This document shows positions 14,648-22,451 of a stretch of 64,000 nucleotides of DNA, one piece after another. The notes under the pieces were generated by a model. That model was given only the letters and a program-made list of their open reading frames with translations, searched no databases and was not told the DNA's origin. A program made the position numbers and the translations under genes. Position 1 is the first letter of the stretch. Every line of letters begins with the position of its first letter. Source of the DNA: an uncultured Eubacteriales bacterium (GTDB lineage Bacteria; Bacillota; Clostridia; Oscillospirales; UMGS1783); contig CAKSHC010000002.1 of assembly GCA_934456365.1 (NCBI GenBank), forward strand, positions 246,193 to 310,192, in the 5' to 3' direction.

Positions 14648-15500
14648 TGCGCCTCGAGCAGATCGCCCGGCGCGAAGGCACTCTTCAAAGCCTCCTGCGC
14701 TTTCAGCTCGGCCTCTCCTGCGGCCTCATCCAGCGCATCAAGCGGCAAAACGCCCTCCTGGTCAACGGCCGGGCGCGCCATACCAACGAAAGAGTCGCCG
14801 CCGGGGATCAAATCACCGTCCTGCTCGACGAGCACCCCTCCGGCTACCCGCCTGAGGAGAGGGAGCTTTCCCTTCTGTATGAAGACGAGGCCGTCCTCGC
14901 CCTCGATAAGCCCCCCGGAGTGCTTGTCCACCCCTCCTCTTCCCGCAACACCGGTACCCTCGCCAATTTCCTGCTCGCCTATTATCGGAAAACCGGGCAG
15001 GCCTGCGGCGTCCACCCCCTCACCCGCCTCGACCGCGATACCTTCGGCGTCGTCCTCTTTGCGAAAAACGCCTTTGTGCAGGATGTCCTCATGCAAAAAG
15101 GCGAGCTGAAAAAGATTTATCGCGCCCGGGTGTTCGGCGCCCCGGAAAAGGAAACGGGCGAGATCTGCGCCCCCATCGCGCGCCGCCCCTATCCCAGCCT
15201 GCTGCGCGAAATCCGCCCGGACGGGAAAAAGCGCTCACCCGCTATCGCGTGCTGGAGCGCGGCGAGGATTGCTCGCTGCTTTCTCTCGAGCCGGTCACCG
15301 GGCGCACCCACCAGCTTCGGCTCCATTGCCAAAGCGCCGGGTTTCCCATCCTGGGCGATCCCCAGTATGCCACCCCCGCCTCGGCCGCCCTCTCGCAAAA
15401 AATGGGCCTTACCTCGCAGGCCCTCTGCGCCGCCGCGCTCTCCTGGTCCGACCCGATCACAGGTGAAAGGCGCGCGGTAAGCTCCAGGCAGTCCGTCTGA
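14647..15500 (+). pseudogene. RluA-family pseudouridine synthase, frameshifted
   Basis: RluA-type enzymes convert uridine to pseudouridine in 23S rRNA or tRNA. The first frame encodes an S4-like N-terminus (residues about 1-60) and the catalytic block HPLTRLDRDTFGVVLF with the Asp nucleophile. After REIRPDGK, near 15225-15230 in GGGAAAAAGC, homology stops in this frame and resumes in the -1 frame with KALTRYRVLERGED, PVTGRTHQLRLH and GFPILGDPQY, ending at 15500. One extra base, probably in the run of five A, explains it. A real mutation, a sequencing error or, less likely, programmed -1 slippage are possible. If unbroken the protein would have about 284 residues, close to the family norm. Confidence 0.82.
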
Positions 15501-15506
15501 ACGAAA

Positions 15507-15543
15507 AACCGGCAAGGAAATCCCTTGCCGGTTCTTTTTTTTG
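15507..15543 (+). terminator. Bidirectional terminator after rluA
   Basis: AACCGGCAAGG / CCTTGCCGGTT, 11-bp stem followed by CTTTTTTTT. It also faces the convergent GNAT gene that stops at 15557. Confidence 0.9.
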
Positions 15544-15556
15544 CGGTCGAGGCGTT

Positions 15557-16030
15557 TCAGAGAATTTCCTCCAGCCCGATCTTCTGCGTTTTCAGCCCAA
15601 GGCTTTGGTAAAAGCCGAGCGCCGCGTCGTTGCCCGCCCAAACGTTCAGCGTCAGATTGTAACAGCCCAGCGCCCGGGCCTGCTCGCGCACATGGTTTAG
15701 AAGCGCTCGCCCCAGCCCCTTGCCGCGCGCCGCTTCGTCCACACAAAGATCGTCCACATAAAGCGTCCGGATGTCCGTGCGCCCGGAAAGCCCCCGCGTC
15801 TCCTCCAGCTGGCAGAAGGCATAGCCCTCCACCGCCCCCTCGCATTCGGCCACATAAATCGGCCGCCGCTCGTCTTTCAGAATGCCGAGAAGCTCGCCGT
15901 CGTCGTATTTGCGCCCGCCCGGCGTGAAAAGATCGGGGCGCGCGTCGGAATGCACCCGATGCACCTGCAAAAGCAGCCGCCCCAAGGCCGGCAGATCGGA
16001 ATCCTTTGCCCGGCGAAGAATCGGTTCCAT
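15557..16030 (-). CDS. GNAT-family N-acetyltransferase
   Basis: 157 residues. MEPILRRAKDSDLPALGRLL begins the GNAT fold; acetyl-CoA binding motif A is LCVDEAARGKGLGRALLNHV near residues 95-114 (R/Q-x-x-G-x-G/A), followed by LTLNVWAGNDAALGFYQSLG, motif B. It transfers an acetyl group to an unknown small molecule or protein amine. The start at 16028-16030 has GGAGG 7 bases upstream; longer frames are antisense. It is separated from the upstream deacylase gene by a terminator hairpin, so probably only partly co-transcribed. Confidence 0.9.
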   Translation of the reverse strand: MEPILRRAKDSDLPALGRLLLQVHRVHSDARPDLFTPGGRKYDDGELLGILKDERRPIYVAECEGAVEGYAFCQLEETRGLSGRTDIRTLYVDDLCVDEAARGKGLGRALLNHVREQARALGCYNLTLNVWAGNDAALGFYQSLGLKTQKIGLEEIL

Positions 16031-16045
16031 AAAAAGCCTCCTTTG

Positions 16046-16077
16046 GAAAAGCCCGGAAGGCCAAAGCCTTCCGGGAA
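16046..16077 (-). terminator. Terminator after the prolyl-tRNA deacylase gene
   Basis: CCCGGAAGGC / GCCTTCCGGG, 10-bp stem with a 4-base loop followed by CTTTTCC on the minus strand. Confidence 0.7.
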
Positions 16078-16080
16078 ATT

Positions 16081-16569
16081 TTATAAATCGATCAAACAGG
16101 GCTCGTGCCCGCTCTCGGTCAAAAGCCGCACCAGATCGTCGGGATCGAGCCAAACGGTCGCCGTGTTGTCGCAGGGGTGAACGCCGATCTTCCGGGGCTC
16201 CTTCCAGAAATCCCGATCCAGATAAAGGCGCACAAGCCCGTCCCCATCGCAAAGCGCCCCCAAAGGCGTCACCGACCCGGGCCTTAGCTCAAGATAGCGC
16301 TCCAGCTCCTCGGGCGAGGCAAAGCTCAGCGGCCGCAGCCCCTGCGCGCGCCGGAAAGCCTTGAGATCCACCCGCTTGTCGCCCCGCACCGTAATCAGGC
16401 AAAAGACCTGCCGCTTGTCGTCGTGCACAAAAAGATTCTTGGCGTCGGCCTCCGGGTAGGGGAGAGGCGCCGAGGAAAGCTGTGCCATGTGAAACACGGC
16501 TTCATGCTCCGTCGCCTCATAGGGGATCCCTTTTTGATCCAAAAGCGCATAAACCTCCTGCTTGGTCAT
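16081..16569 (-). CDS. YbaK/ProX-type aminoacyl-tRNA deacylase
   Basis: 162 residues of the prolyl-tRNA-editing (ProXp/PrdX, INS-like) fold. Diagnostic features are KNLFVHDDKRQVFCLITV near residues 44-61, with the conserved Lys, and the GSVTPLGAL motif near residue 98. These stand-alone editing proteins hydrolyse mischarged tRNA such as Ala-tRNA-Pro or Cys-tRNA-Pro. It overlaps the upstream DtxR-type regulator gene by 4 bases, so it is translated in the same transcript; a functional reason for that pairing is not obvious. Confidence 0.88.
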   Translation of the reverse strand: MTKQEVYALLDQKGIPYEATEHEAVFHMAQLSSAPLPYPEADAKNLFVHDDKRQVFCLITVRGDKRVDLKAFRRAQGLRPLSFASPEELERYLELRPGSVTPLGALCDGDGLVRLYLDRDFWKEPRKIGVHPCDNTATVWLDPDDLVRLLTESGHEPCLIDL

Positions 16570-16946
16570 GCCTGATTTCCCATCTTGGCCTTCACATGCC
16601 GCTTGATGGCCGCAAAGGATTCGTCGCTGATGTCATGCTCCATTTTGCAGGCGTCCTCCGCCGCGCGCGCGGGATCCACCCCCAGCCGGGTGAGAAAATC
16701 GGTGAGAAGGGTGTGGCGCTCGTAGATCTTCTCGGCCACCTCCCGCCCCGCGTCGGTCAGCGAAAGAGAGCCGTCCTTGAGCATCTCCACATAGCCCCCC
16801 TCGCGTAAAAGCCCGATCGCCCGGCTCACGCTCGGCTTGGAAAACCCCATATATTCGGCCACATCCAAAGACCGGACGTAGCCCTGCTTTTTCGAAAGAA
16901 CCAAAATCGTTTCCAGATACATTTCTCCGGATTCCATCAGGTGCAT
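16566..16946 (-). CDS. DtxR/MntR-family metal-dependent repressor
   Basis: About 126 residues. N-terminal winged helix (GEMYLETILVLSKKQGYVRS... GFSKPSVSRAIGLLREGGYV), then the dimerisation and metal-binding domain with ERHTLLTDFLTRLGVDP and CKMEHDISDESF; the residues Met/Glu/His in this stretch match the metal site of the family. It would repress with Fe2+ or Mn2+. I prefer the second in-frame ATG (16944-16946), 7 bases after GGAGG; the first is too close. It is divergent from the feo operon, whose promoter carries a candidate operator, so it most likely controls iron uptake. MntR-like manganese control is the alternative. Confidence 0.9.
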   Translation of the reverse strand: MHLMESGEMYLETILVLSKKQGYVRSLDVAEYMGFSKPSVSRAIGLLREGGYVEMLKDGSLSLTDAGREVAEKIYERHTLLTDFLTRLGVDPARAAEDACKMEHDISDESFAAIKRHVKAKMGNQA

Positions 16947-16967
16947 ATCCATGCCTCCTTTTTCTTT

Positions 16968-16996
16968 ATTATACCCCCTCTCGCCCCCAATTTCAA
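16968..16996 (-). promoter_or_regulatory. Promoter of the DtxR-type regulator
   Basis: TTGAAA (16991-16996), 17-base spacer, TATAAT (16968-16973) on the minus strand. Confidence 0.8.
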
Positions 16997-17090
16997 GAAG
17001 CCCGCCTCCGGCAAAGCCTCCAAATTTCAGTTAGCAAACGCGAACTACTTTGTGCGACTCGCCAAAACGGCATTTTTTGACGAAAAAATC

Positions 17091-17119
17091 TTGACTTTAT
17101 CCGGCCATTAGGGTATGCT
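17091..17119 (+). promoter_or_regulatory. Promoter of the feo operon
   Basis: TTGACT (17091-17096), 17-base spacer, TATGCT (17114-17119). The -10 runs directly into the candidate metal-repressor operator. Confidence 0.82.
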
Positions 17120-17142
17120 AACTATGGTTAGCGAGAGCTAAC
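17117..17142 (+). promoter_or_regulatory. Candidate DtxR-type operator at the feo promoter
   Basis: GCTAAC-TATG-GTTAGC followed after GAGA by another GCTAAC: three alternating half-sites overlapping the -10 and start of transcription. A further GTTAGC lies at 17030-17035. The half-site resembles the TTAGGTTAGsCTAACCTAA consensus of DtxR-family repressors. Binding here would block feo transcription when iron is sufficient. Confidence 0.65.
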
Positions 17143-17199
17143 TTTCAAAACGTTTCAAAGCCCCGGCGCCTCGGGCGCCCTGCCAAAGGAGGAAGAAAC

Positions 17200-17409
17200 A
17201 TGCCGCTTTGTTATGCCGAGATCGGCGAAGAGAATATCATCAAGCGGATCGGCGGAAGCAATGAGGTCCGCCGCCACCTGGAGAATCTTGGATTCGTGGT
17301 CGGCGGCACCGTCACCGTCGTCACCACTCTGGCGGGCAATGTGATCGTAAACGTCAAGGACACCCGCGTGGCCATCAGCGAAGAGATGGCGCGCAAGATC
17401 CTTGTGTAA
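17200..17409 (+). CDS. feoA: FeoA-family iron transport protein (first copy)
   Basis: 69 residues, an SH3-like FeoA domain: PLCYAEIGEENIIKRIGG, HLENLGFVVGGTVTVV and GNVIVNVKDTRVAISEEMA. FeoA is a small cytoplasmic partner of the Fe2+ permease FeoB. AAAGGAGG lies 9 bases before the ATG. First gene of feoA-feoA-feoB-feoC-like, with only 15 bases to the second feoA. Two consecutive feoA genes are common in Clostridia. Confidence 0.93.
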   Translation: MPLCYAEIGEENIIKRIGGSNEVRRHLENLGFVVGGTVTVVTTLAGNVIVNVKDTRVAISEEMARKILV

Positions 17410-17424
17410 TAAAGGAGGAGAGAG

Positions 17425-17646
17425 ATGAAAACGCTCAAATCGGTAAAGATCGGCGAGACCGTCAAGGTGGTTCGCCTGCACGGTGAAGGCGCCGTCAAGC
17501 GCCGGATCATGGACATGGGCCTTACCCGCGGCACGGAAGTCACTGTGCGCAAGGTGGCGCCCCTGGGAGATCCGATCGAAATGACGGTTCGCGGCTACGA
17601 GCTTTCGCTTCGCAAGGCCGATGCCGAAATGGTCGAAGTCGAATAA
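17425..17646 (+). CDS. feoA: FeoA-family iron transport protein (second copy)
   Basis: 73 residues, again one FeoA SH3-like domain (GETVKVVRLHGEGAVKRRIMDMGLTRGTEVTV, residues 11-42, ending in RGYELSLRKADAEMVEV). It is not a near-identical copy of the first, so the two have long diverged and may have separate contacts with FeoB. AAAGGAGGAG precedes its ATG. It ends 15 bases before the feoB start. Confidence 0.93.
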   Translation: MKTLKSVKIGETVKVVRLHGEGAVKRRIMDMGLTRGTEVTVRKVAPLGDPIEMTVRGYELSLRKADAEMVEVE

Positions 17647-17661
17647 GAGAGGAGAATGGGA

Positions 17662-20124
17662 ATGGATCTGAGGATCGCATTGGCGGGCAACCCGAACAGC
17701 GGTAAAACCACTCTGTTCAATGCCCTGACGGGTCAGAACCAGTTCGTCGGCAACTGGCCCGGCGTAACGGTTGAAAAAAAAGAAGGCAAGCTGAAAAAGC
17801 ATGACGGCGTGGTCATCACCGACCTGCCCGGTATCTATTCGCTGTCGCCGTACACTCTGGAAGAGGTCGTCGCAAGAAACTACCTCATCGGCGAGCGTCC
17901 GGACGCAATTCTGAACATCATCGACGGTACCAACCTCGAACGCAACCTCTACCTGACCACCCAGCTCACCGAACTGGGCATCCCGGTTGTGGTGGCGGTC
18001 AACATGATGGATATCGTGCGCAAGAGCGGCGATAAGATCGACACCGCCGAGCTCTCCCGCGCGTTGGGCTGCCCCGTGGTGGAAATTTCCGCCCTCAAGG
18101 GCACGGGCGTGATGGAAGCGGCCGAAGCCGCCATCCAGGCCGCCAAAACCGGCAAAACCATCCCGATGCACGCCTTCTCCGGCCCGGTGGAGCATGCGCT
18201 GGCTCATATCGAAGAAGCCGCCGTGCATAACCTGCCCGAGGAACAGCAGCGCTGGTATGCCGTCAAGATCTTCGAGCGCGACAGCAAGGTCCTCGAAGGC
18301 CTGAAGATCGCCCCCGAGGTCAGCCGGCATATCGAAGCGGATATCGCCGCCGTGGAAAAGGAGCTCGACGACGACGCCGAGTCCATCATCACCGGCGAGC
18401 GCTATGTCTACATCGCTTCCATCATCAAGAGCTGCTATCATAAGAAAAACGCCAAGAAGCTCAGTTATTCCGATAAGATCGATAAGATCGTCACCAACCG
18501 CTGGCTCGGCCTGCCGATCTTCGCGGTGATCATGTTCTTAGTCTACTTCATCTCGATGGTCACCGTCGGCTCCGCCGCGACCGACTGGGTCAACGACGGT
18601 GTCTTCGGCGATGGCTTCCATCTCTTCGGCATCGGCGCCGGCGCCTACGAAAAAGCCGTGGAAGACTACGGCGATACCAACGAAATCCTGGCCGCCGTCA
18701 ACGAAGCCTACGGCAGCGAGAAGATCGCCGCCGCCCTCGAGGGCGACGACGAAGAGGCCGCTTCCGCGGCGCTCGAAGAGCTCAAGGCCGCCGTCCCCGC
18801 CGGGGCTTCGGTCGAGTATGAGCTCGAAGACGAAGAAACTCTCGAAACCACCACCGAAACAGCCGATTATGCCGCCATCTCGGAGGCGCTGGGAAAATAC
18901 GGCACCGAGCCCGACCCCGCCGATTATCCCGTCTGGGTCCCGGGGCTCCCGGTTTTGGCTGAGCGGGGTCTCGACGCTTTGGGCGCTGCCGATTGGGTCA
19001 AGGGCCTCCTGCTCGACGGCATCCTCGCCGGCGTGGGCGCGGTTCTGGGCTTCGTGCCCCAGATGCTGGTTCTGTTTTTGCTGCTCGCCTTCCTCGAGGG
19101 CTGCGGCTACATGGCAAGAATCGCCTTCGTGCTCGACCGCGTCTTCCGCAAGTTCGGTCTGTCCGGCAAATCCTTCATCCCCATGCTCATCGGCACCGGC
19201 TGCGGCGTGCCGGGCATCATGGCCTCGCGTACCATTGAAAACGAGCGCGACCGCCGGATGACCATTATGACCACCACCTTCATTCCCTGCGGAGCCAAGA
19301 TTCCCTTCATCGCCATGATCGCAGGCGCTATCTTCGGCGGCAGTCCCTGGATCGCCACCTCGGCCTACTTCGTGGGCATGGCGGCCATCATCGTGTCGGG
19401 CATCATGCTGAAGAAAACCCGTCCCTTCGCCGGCGACCCCGCTCCCTTCGTCATGGAGCTTCCGTCCTACCATCTGCCCACCGTCCCCAACCTCCTGCGT
19501 TCGATGTGGGAGCGCGGCTGGTCCTTCATTAAGAAGGCGGGCACCATCATCCTGCTGTCCACCATCCTCGTGTGGTTCACCAGCTACTTCGGCTTTGTCG
19601 ACGGCACCTTCCGTATGCTCGAAGAAGCCGAGCTCAACTACTCGCTGCTGGCCACGGTCGGCTCGGCCATCTCCTGGATCTTCGCTCCTCTCGGCTGGGG
19701 CACCTGGCAGGCTGCCGTCGCTTCCATCACGGGCCTCGTCGCCAAGGAAAACATCGTGGGCACCATGGGCATCCTCTACGGCGCGTCCGGCAATGTCTAT
19801 GCCGCTCTGAGAGAAGCCTTCACCCCGATCAGCGGCTATTCCTTCCTGGTGTTCAACCTCCTGTGCGCTCCCTGCTTCGCCGCCATCGGCGCCATCAAGC
19901 GGGAGATGAACAGCGCCAAGTGGACTTGGTTCGCCATCGCCTATCAGTGCCTGTTTGCCTATGCCATCGCCTTGATGGTCAACCAGTTCGGCCTGCTCTT
20001 CACGGGCGGCGTCCAGCCGGTGGGCCTTGTGTTCGCCATCCTGATTCTGGCCGGTATGCTCTATATGCTCTTCCGTCCGTATAAGGAAGCAACCAAGCTG
20101 ACCGAAAAGGTTCGCGTAAAGTAA
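17662..20124 (+). CDS. feoB: Ferrous iron transport protein B with large extracytoplasmic insertion
   Basis: 820 residues. The G domain shows GNPNSGKTTLFNAL (G1), DLPGIYSL (G3), NMMD (G4) and EISALKGTG (G5); a helical GDI-like spacer follows to about residue 270, then the membrane Gate domains with IGTGCGVPGIMASR and IPCGAKIPF carrying the conserved Cys residues. It imports Fe2+ with GTP. Between the first two membrane helices (residues about 313-443) is an acidic, Ala/Glu-rich insertion of about 130 residues absent from model FeoB proteins. GGAG is 8 bases before the ATG at 17662; the ATG two codons earlier is too close. Confidence 0.95.
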   Translation: MDLRIALAGNPNSGKTTLFNALTGQNQFVGNWPGVTVEKKEGKLKKHDGVVITDLPGIYSLSPYTLEEVVARNYLIGERPDAILNIIDGTNLERNLYLTTQLTELGIPVVVAVNMMDIVRKSGDKIDTAELSRALGCPVVEISALKGTGVMEAAEAAIQAAKTGKTIPMHAFSGPVEHALAHIEEAAVHNLPEEQQRWYAVKIFERDSKVLEGLKIAPEVSRHIEADIAAVEKELDDDAESIITGERYVYIASIIKSCYHKKNAKKLSYSDKIDKIVTNRWLGLPIFAVIMFLVYFISMVTVGSAATDWVNDGVFGDGFHLFGIGAGAYEKAVEDYGDTNEILAAVNEAYGSEKIAAALEGDDEEAASAALEELKAAVPAGASVEYELEDEETLETTTETADYAAISEALGKYGTEPDPADYPVWVPGLPVLAERGLDALGAADWVKGLLLDGILAGVGAVLGFVPQMLVLFLLLAFLEGCGYMARIAFVLDRVFRKFGLSGKSFIPMLIGTGCGVPGIMASRTIENERDRRMTIMTTTFIPCGAKIPFIAMIAGAIFGGSPWIATSAYFVGMAAIIVSGIMLKKTRPFAGDPAPFVMELPSYHLPTVPNLLRSMWERGWSFIKKAGTIILLSTILVWFTSYFGFVDGTFRMLEEAELNYSLLATVGSAISWIFAPLGWGTWQAAVASITGLVAKENIVGTMGILYGASGNVYAALREAFTPISGYSFLVFNLLCAPCFAAIGAIKREMNSAKWTWFAIAYQCLFAYAIALMVNQFGLLFTGGVQPVGLVFAILILAGMLYMLFRPYKEATKLTEKVRVK

Positions 20125-20161
20125 GAAAGACCGGAGAAAATACTTAAGGGAGGTTCGGACA

Positions 20162-20332
20162 ATGTTGGAATGGCTTTCTCAGAATATCGGTACGATTGTG
20201 GCCTGTCTGGTGCTGGCGCTGATAGTCGCCGGGGTGATCGTCCACCTCGTCCGGCAGCATAAAAAGGGCAAGAAAAGCTGCGGCTGCGACTGCGCGCATT
20301 GCGCCTTGTCCGGCACCTGCCACAAAGAGTAA
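20162..20332 (+). CDS. FeoB-associated Cys-rich membrane protein
   Basis: 56 residues, too short for most gene callers. One membrane helix (residues 10-30, IGTIVACLVLALIVAGVIV) is followed by a basic stretch and a Cys-rich tail, SCGCDCAHCALSGTC, six Cys in 14 residues. This is the FeoB-associated Cys-rich family found after feoB in Firmicutes; the tail may bind Fe or an iron-sulfur cluster at the cytoplasmic exit. AGGGAGG lies 9 bases before the ATG, and a terminator follows directly. Confidence 0.92.
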   Translation: MLEWLSQNIGTIVACLVLALIVAGVIVHLVRQHKKGKKSCGCDCAHCALSGTCHKE

Positions 20333-20333
20333 G

Positions 20334-20370
20334 AAAAAGGAGGAGCTCTGCGGAGCCCCTCCTTTTTCCG
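20334..20370 (+). terminator. Bidirectional terminator after the feo operon
   Basis: AAAAAGGAGG / CCTCCTTTTT with an inner GCTC/GAGC pairing, T-run on both strands; shared with the convergent gene that ends at 20372. Confidence 0.88.
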
Positions 20371-20371
20371 T

Positions 20372-21100
20372 TCAGTTCGATTTCTTCTTTTTCCAAAGGA
20401 AATAGCCGCCAAAGCCCAGCCCCGCGCAGAGCACAAGCGCGGCCGGGAAGATCCACCAAAGGAAAGCGTTCTGTTTTTTCTCAGCCTCCGGCGATTCTGC
20501 GATGGGCTCGGGGAGGCTCGGATCTTCGCTCGGCATGGGCTCCGCCTCGCTCGGCCCCGGATCGGAGCTTGCCGGCGGCGCGGGCGTCCCGGGCTGTTCG
20601 GAAACGGCCGGCGGCTCTGGATTTGAGGGCGGCGTGATCGCCGTCTGCGTCTTTTCGATCCGATAGGTGTCGGTCTTGGAGTAGATCTGATATTCGTGCA
20701 CATCCAAATATTTGGAGCCGGATTCGCCTTCTTCCGTGGCGTCCCCATCCAAAATGTTGCTGCTCTCAAAATGGTCAAACTTCATGGAGGAGCTGGTCTG
20801 ATGATCCAGAATCTTCGCGTCGCCGATCGCCGCGGCCACCCTCGCTTCATAAACAGCCAGCTCGGCTGCCGGCCCGTCTTCGCCCATCCCGCCTTCCACG
20901 AATTCCGATTCGTATTTCACCGTCTTCGTCTCTTCCGAAAGCAGCTCGCCCGCCTCGCTGCGCACCTGCAGCGTGATCTCGGCGCGCCCCACGATCTGCG
21001 TGTGGTAGGTGTGCTTGTAGCCGGAAACGGCCCGGGCCGGCAAAACGAGAGCCCCGGCCGCCAGAAGCCCGGCCAGCAGCCGGGTCAAATGCTTTTTCAT
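20372..21100 (-). CDS. Secreted, membrane-anchored protein of unknown function
   Basis: 242 residues. Signal peptide with cleavage near LPARA-VSG (residue about 24); an extracellular domain of about 130 residues (YKHTYHTQIVGRAEITLQV ... YQIYSKTDTYRIEKTQ) that I cannot assign; a Pro/Glu/Ser-rich linker; and a C-terminal helix followed by WKKKKSN. It is likely anchored to the membrane with the domain outside, held through or near the wall by the linker. GGGAGG precedes the ATG. Monocistronic between terminators. Confidence 0.8.
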   Translation of the reverse strand: MKKHLTRLLAGLLAAGALVLPARAVSGYKHTYHTQIVGRAEITLQVRSEAGELLSEETKTVKYESEFVEGGMGEDGPAAELAVYEARVAAAIGDAKILDHQTSSSMKFDHFESSNILDGDATEEGESGSKYLDVHEYQIYSKTDTYRIEKTQTAITPPSNPEPPAVSEQPGTPAPPASSDPGPSEAEPMPSEDPSLPEPIAESPEAEKKQNAFLWWIFPAALVLCAGLGFGGYFLWKKKKSN

Positions 21101-21203
21101 AAAATCCCTCCCGTAAAAATTTTTTTCAGTCTATCGGAAAACGAGAAAAGAAGCAAGAGAAATTTCCGAACTGGCACGGGCCAATTCGGAAATCAAAAAA
21201 GTA

Positions 21204-21232
21204 TTGCACCGCAAAAGGGAAAGGCGTATACT
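21204..21232 (+). promoter_or_regulatory. Promoter of the EamA-type gene
   Basis: TTGCAC (21204-21209), 17-base spacer, TATACT (21227-21232). Confidence 0.75.
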
Positions 21233-21250
21233 GTCGCTGAGGTGAGAAAA

Positions 21251-21664
21251 ATGTGGTTTGTCTGCGCGCTTCTTTCTTCTGTTTTCGCAGCCCTGACCTC
21301 GATTTTGGCCAAGGTAGGCCTCGGCGGCATCCCTTCGCATCTGGCCACCGCGCTGCGCACCGGCGTGGTGCTCCTGATGGCCTGGGGCATGGTTTTGCTG
21401 ACAGGGCAGGGCGCTTCGATCGGCGCCATCGATAAAAAAAGCTGGATCTTCCTGATCGCTTCGGGCTTGGCCACCGGCGCCTCCTGGCTCTTCTATTATC
21501 GCGCCCTCCAGCTCGGCAAGGTCAGCCAGGTCGCCCCGGTCGATAAGCTCAGCGTGGTGCTCACGCTGATTTTAGCCGTCGTCTTCCTGCATGAAAAGTT
21601 CGACTGGAAATCGCTCGTCGGCTGTATCCTCATCGGCGGCGGCACCGTTCTGATGGTTCTGTAA
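21251..21664 (+). CDS. EamA-family single-domain (half-size) transporter
   Basis: 137 residues with about five membrane helices, one EamA/DMT repeat rather than the usual two (10-helix) form. Conserved parts: SSVFAALTSILAKVGL, SGLATGASWLFYYRALQLG, VAPVDKLSVVLTLILAVVFL and LIGGGTVLMVL. Half-size members of this type (COG2510-like) presumably form dimers; the substrate is unknown. GAGGTGAG precedes the ATG at 21251. Monocistronic, with its own promoter and terminator. Confidence 0.87.
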   Translation: MWFVCALLSSVFAALTSILAKVGLGGIPSHLATALRTGVVLLMAWGMVLLTGQGASIGAIDKKSWIFLIASGLATGASWLFYYRALQLGKVSQVAPVDKLSVVLTLILAVVFLHEKFDWKSLVGCILIGGGTVLMVL

Positions 21665-21667
21665 AAG

Positions 21668-21700
21668 AAAAAAGGAGCTCCCGCGGGAACTCCTTTTTTT
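21668..21700 (+). terminator. Bidirectional terminator after the EamA-type gene
   Basis: AAAAAAGGAG / CTCCTTTTTT with an inner CTCCC.GGGA pairing; T-runs on both strands. Also ends the convergent lipoprotein operon. Confidence 0.88.
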
Positions 21701-21704
21701 ATGG

Positions 21705-22439
21705 TCAGATCGTGGTGGTCGAGGGTTCCACATACTGATTTTCGGCAATGGAAAGCAGCAGCGCGCCCTCCTGCTCGGTCGCCGGATACAGGGGCGCCTC
21801 GTCCGCGAAAGCCGATTCCCCCTCAATGCTCAGGTAAACGATCCCCGTGTCCAGATCCCGGAGGATCTGCACCTTGTAGTCCACCGCCACCAAAGGCCCG
21901 ATCAGGCAGCTGACATCCTCGATCGGCGCAATGAATTCCCGGCGATCGTCCACCGAGGCCGCCCTCCGCCGCAAAACAGCCAGAAGCGCCTGCTTCTGCT
22001 CCTCCTGAATGGGAACCTGCACCGTAATGCCGCTCTCCCCGGTCGGGCGCAGCTTGGTCGTCGCATACACCCGCCGCTCAGGCTCGCGCAGCATCTGCAC
22101 ATACTCCTCGTAACAGCTCTCCTCCACATAAACCGCAAAATCCATGTGGGTAAACAGAATGGCCGTCCGATCGTCGGAAATCATGATCTGATTCCCCGCA
22201 ACCCCCGACAGCAGAACCGGAATCTCCGGATCGTTCACACAGTTCCCCGTCGTGGCAGGGTTGTAAAAATAAGTGTTTTCCAGGCCGATCGGCCGGTAAA
22301 CCTTCCCGCCCAGAATCAGATTTCCATCCTTCTGATAGGCCATATTGCGCTTCATTTCATCCAGCTGATGGCACCCCGCCAAAGAAAAGCATACAATGCC
22401 CAGAAGCAAAGCAGCGGCCCAACGTTTCCATGTTTTCAT
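21705..22439 (-). CDS. Lipoprotein of unknown function in an ABC operon
   Basis: 244 residues with signal peptide and lipobox SLAGC at residue 23. The body contains ...DRTAILFTHMDFAVYVEES and is mixed alpha/beta; I do not recognise a domain. It is the last gene after gntR, an ABC ATPase and a permease, with 12 bases between permease and this start, so it probably works with that transporter at the membrane surface. Confidence 0.78.
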   Translation of the reverse strand: MKTWKRWAAALLLGIVCFSLAGCHQLDEMKRNMAYQKDGNLILGGKVYRPIGLENTYFYNPATTGNCVNDPEIPVLLSGVAGNQIMISDDRTAILFTHMDFAVYVEESCYEEYVQMLREPERRVYATTKLRPTGESGITVQVPIQEEQKQALLAVLRRRAASVDDRREFIAPIEDVSCLIGPLVAVDYKVQILRDLDTGIVYLSIEGESAFADEAPLYPATEQEGALLLSIAENQYVEPSTTTI

Positions 22440-22451
22440 GCTCGCGCCTCC

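Noticed and set aside
15220..15232. Programmed -1 frameshifting in rluA
   Set aside because: The heptamer is G-AAA-AAG rather than a standard slippery site, RluA proteins do not use it, and no stimulatory structure is evident.
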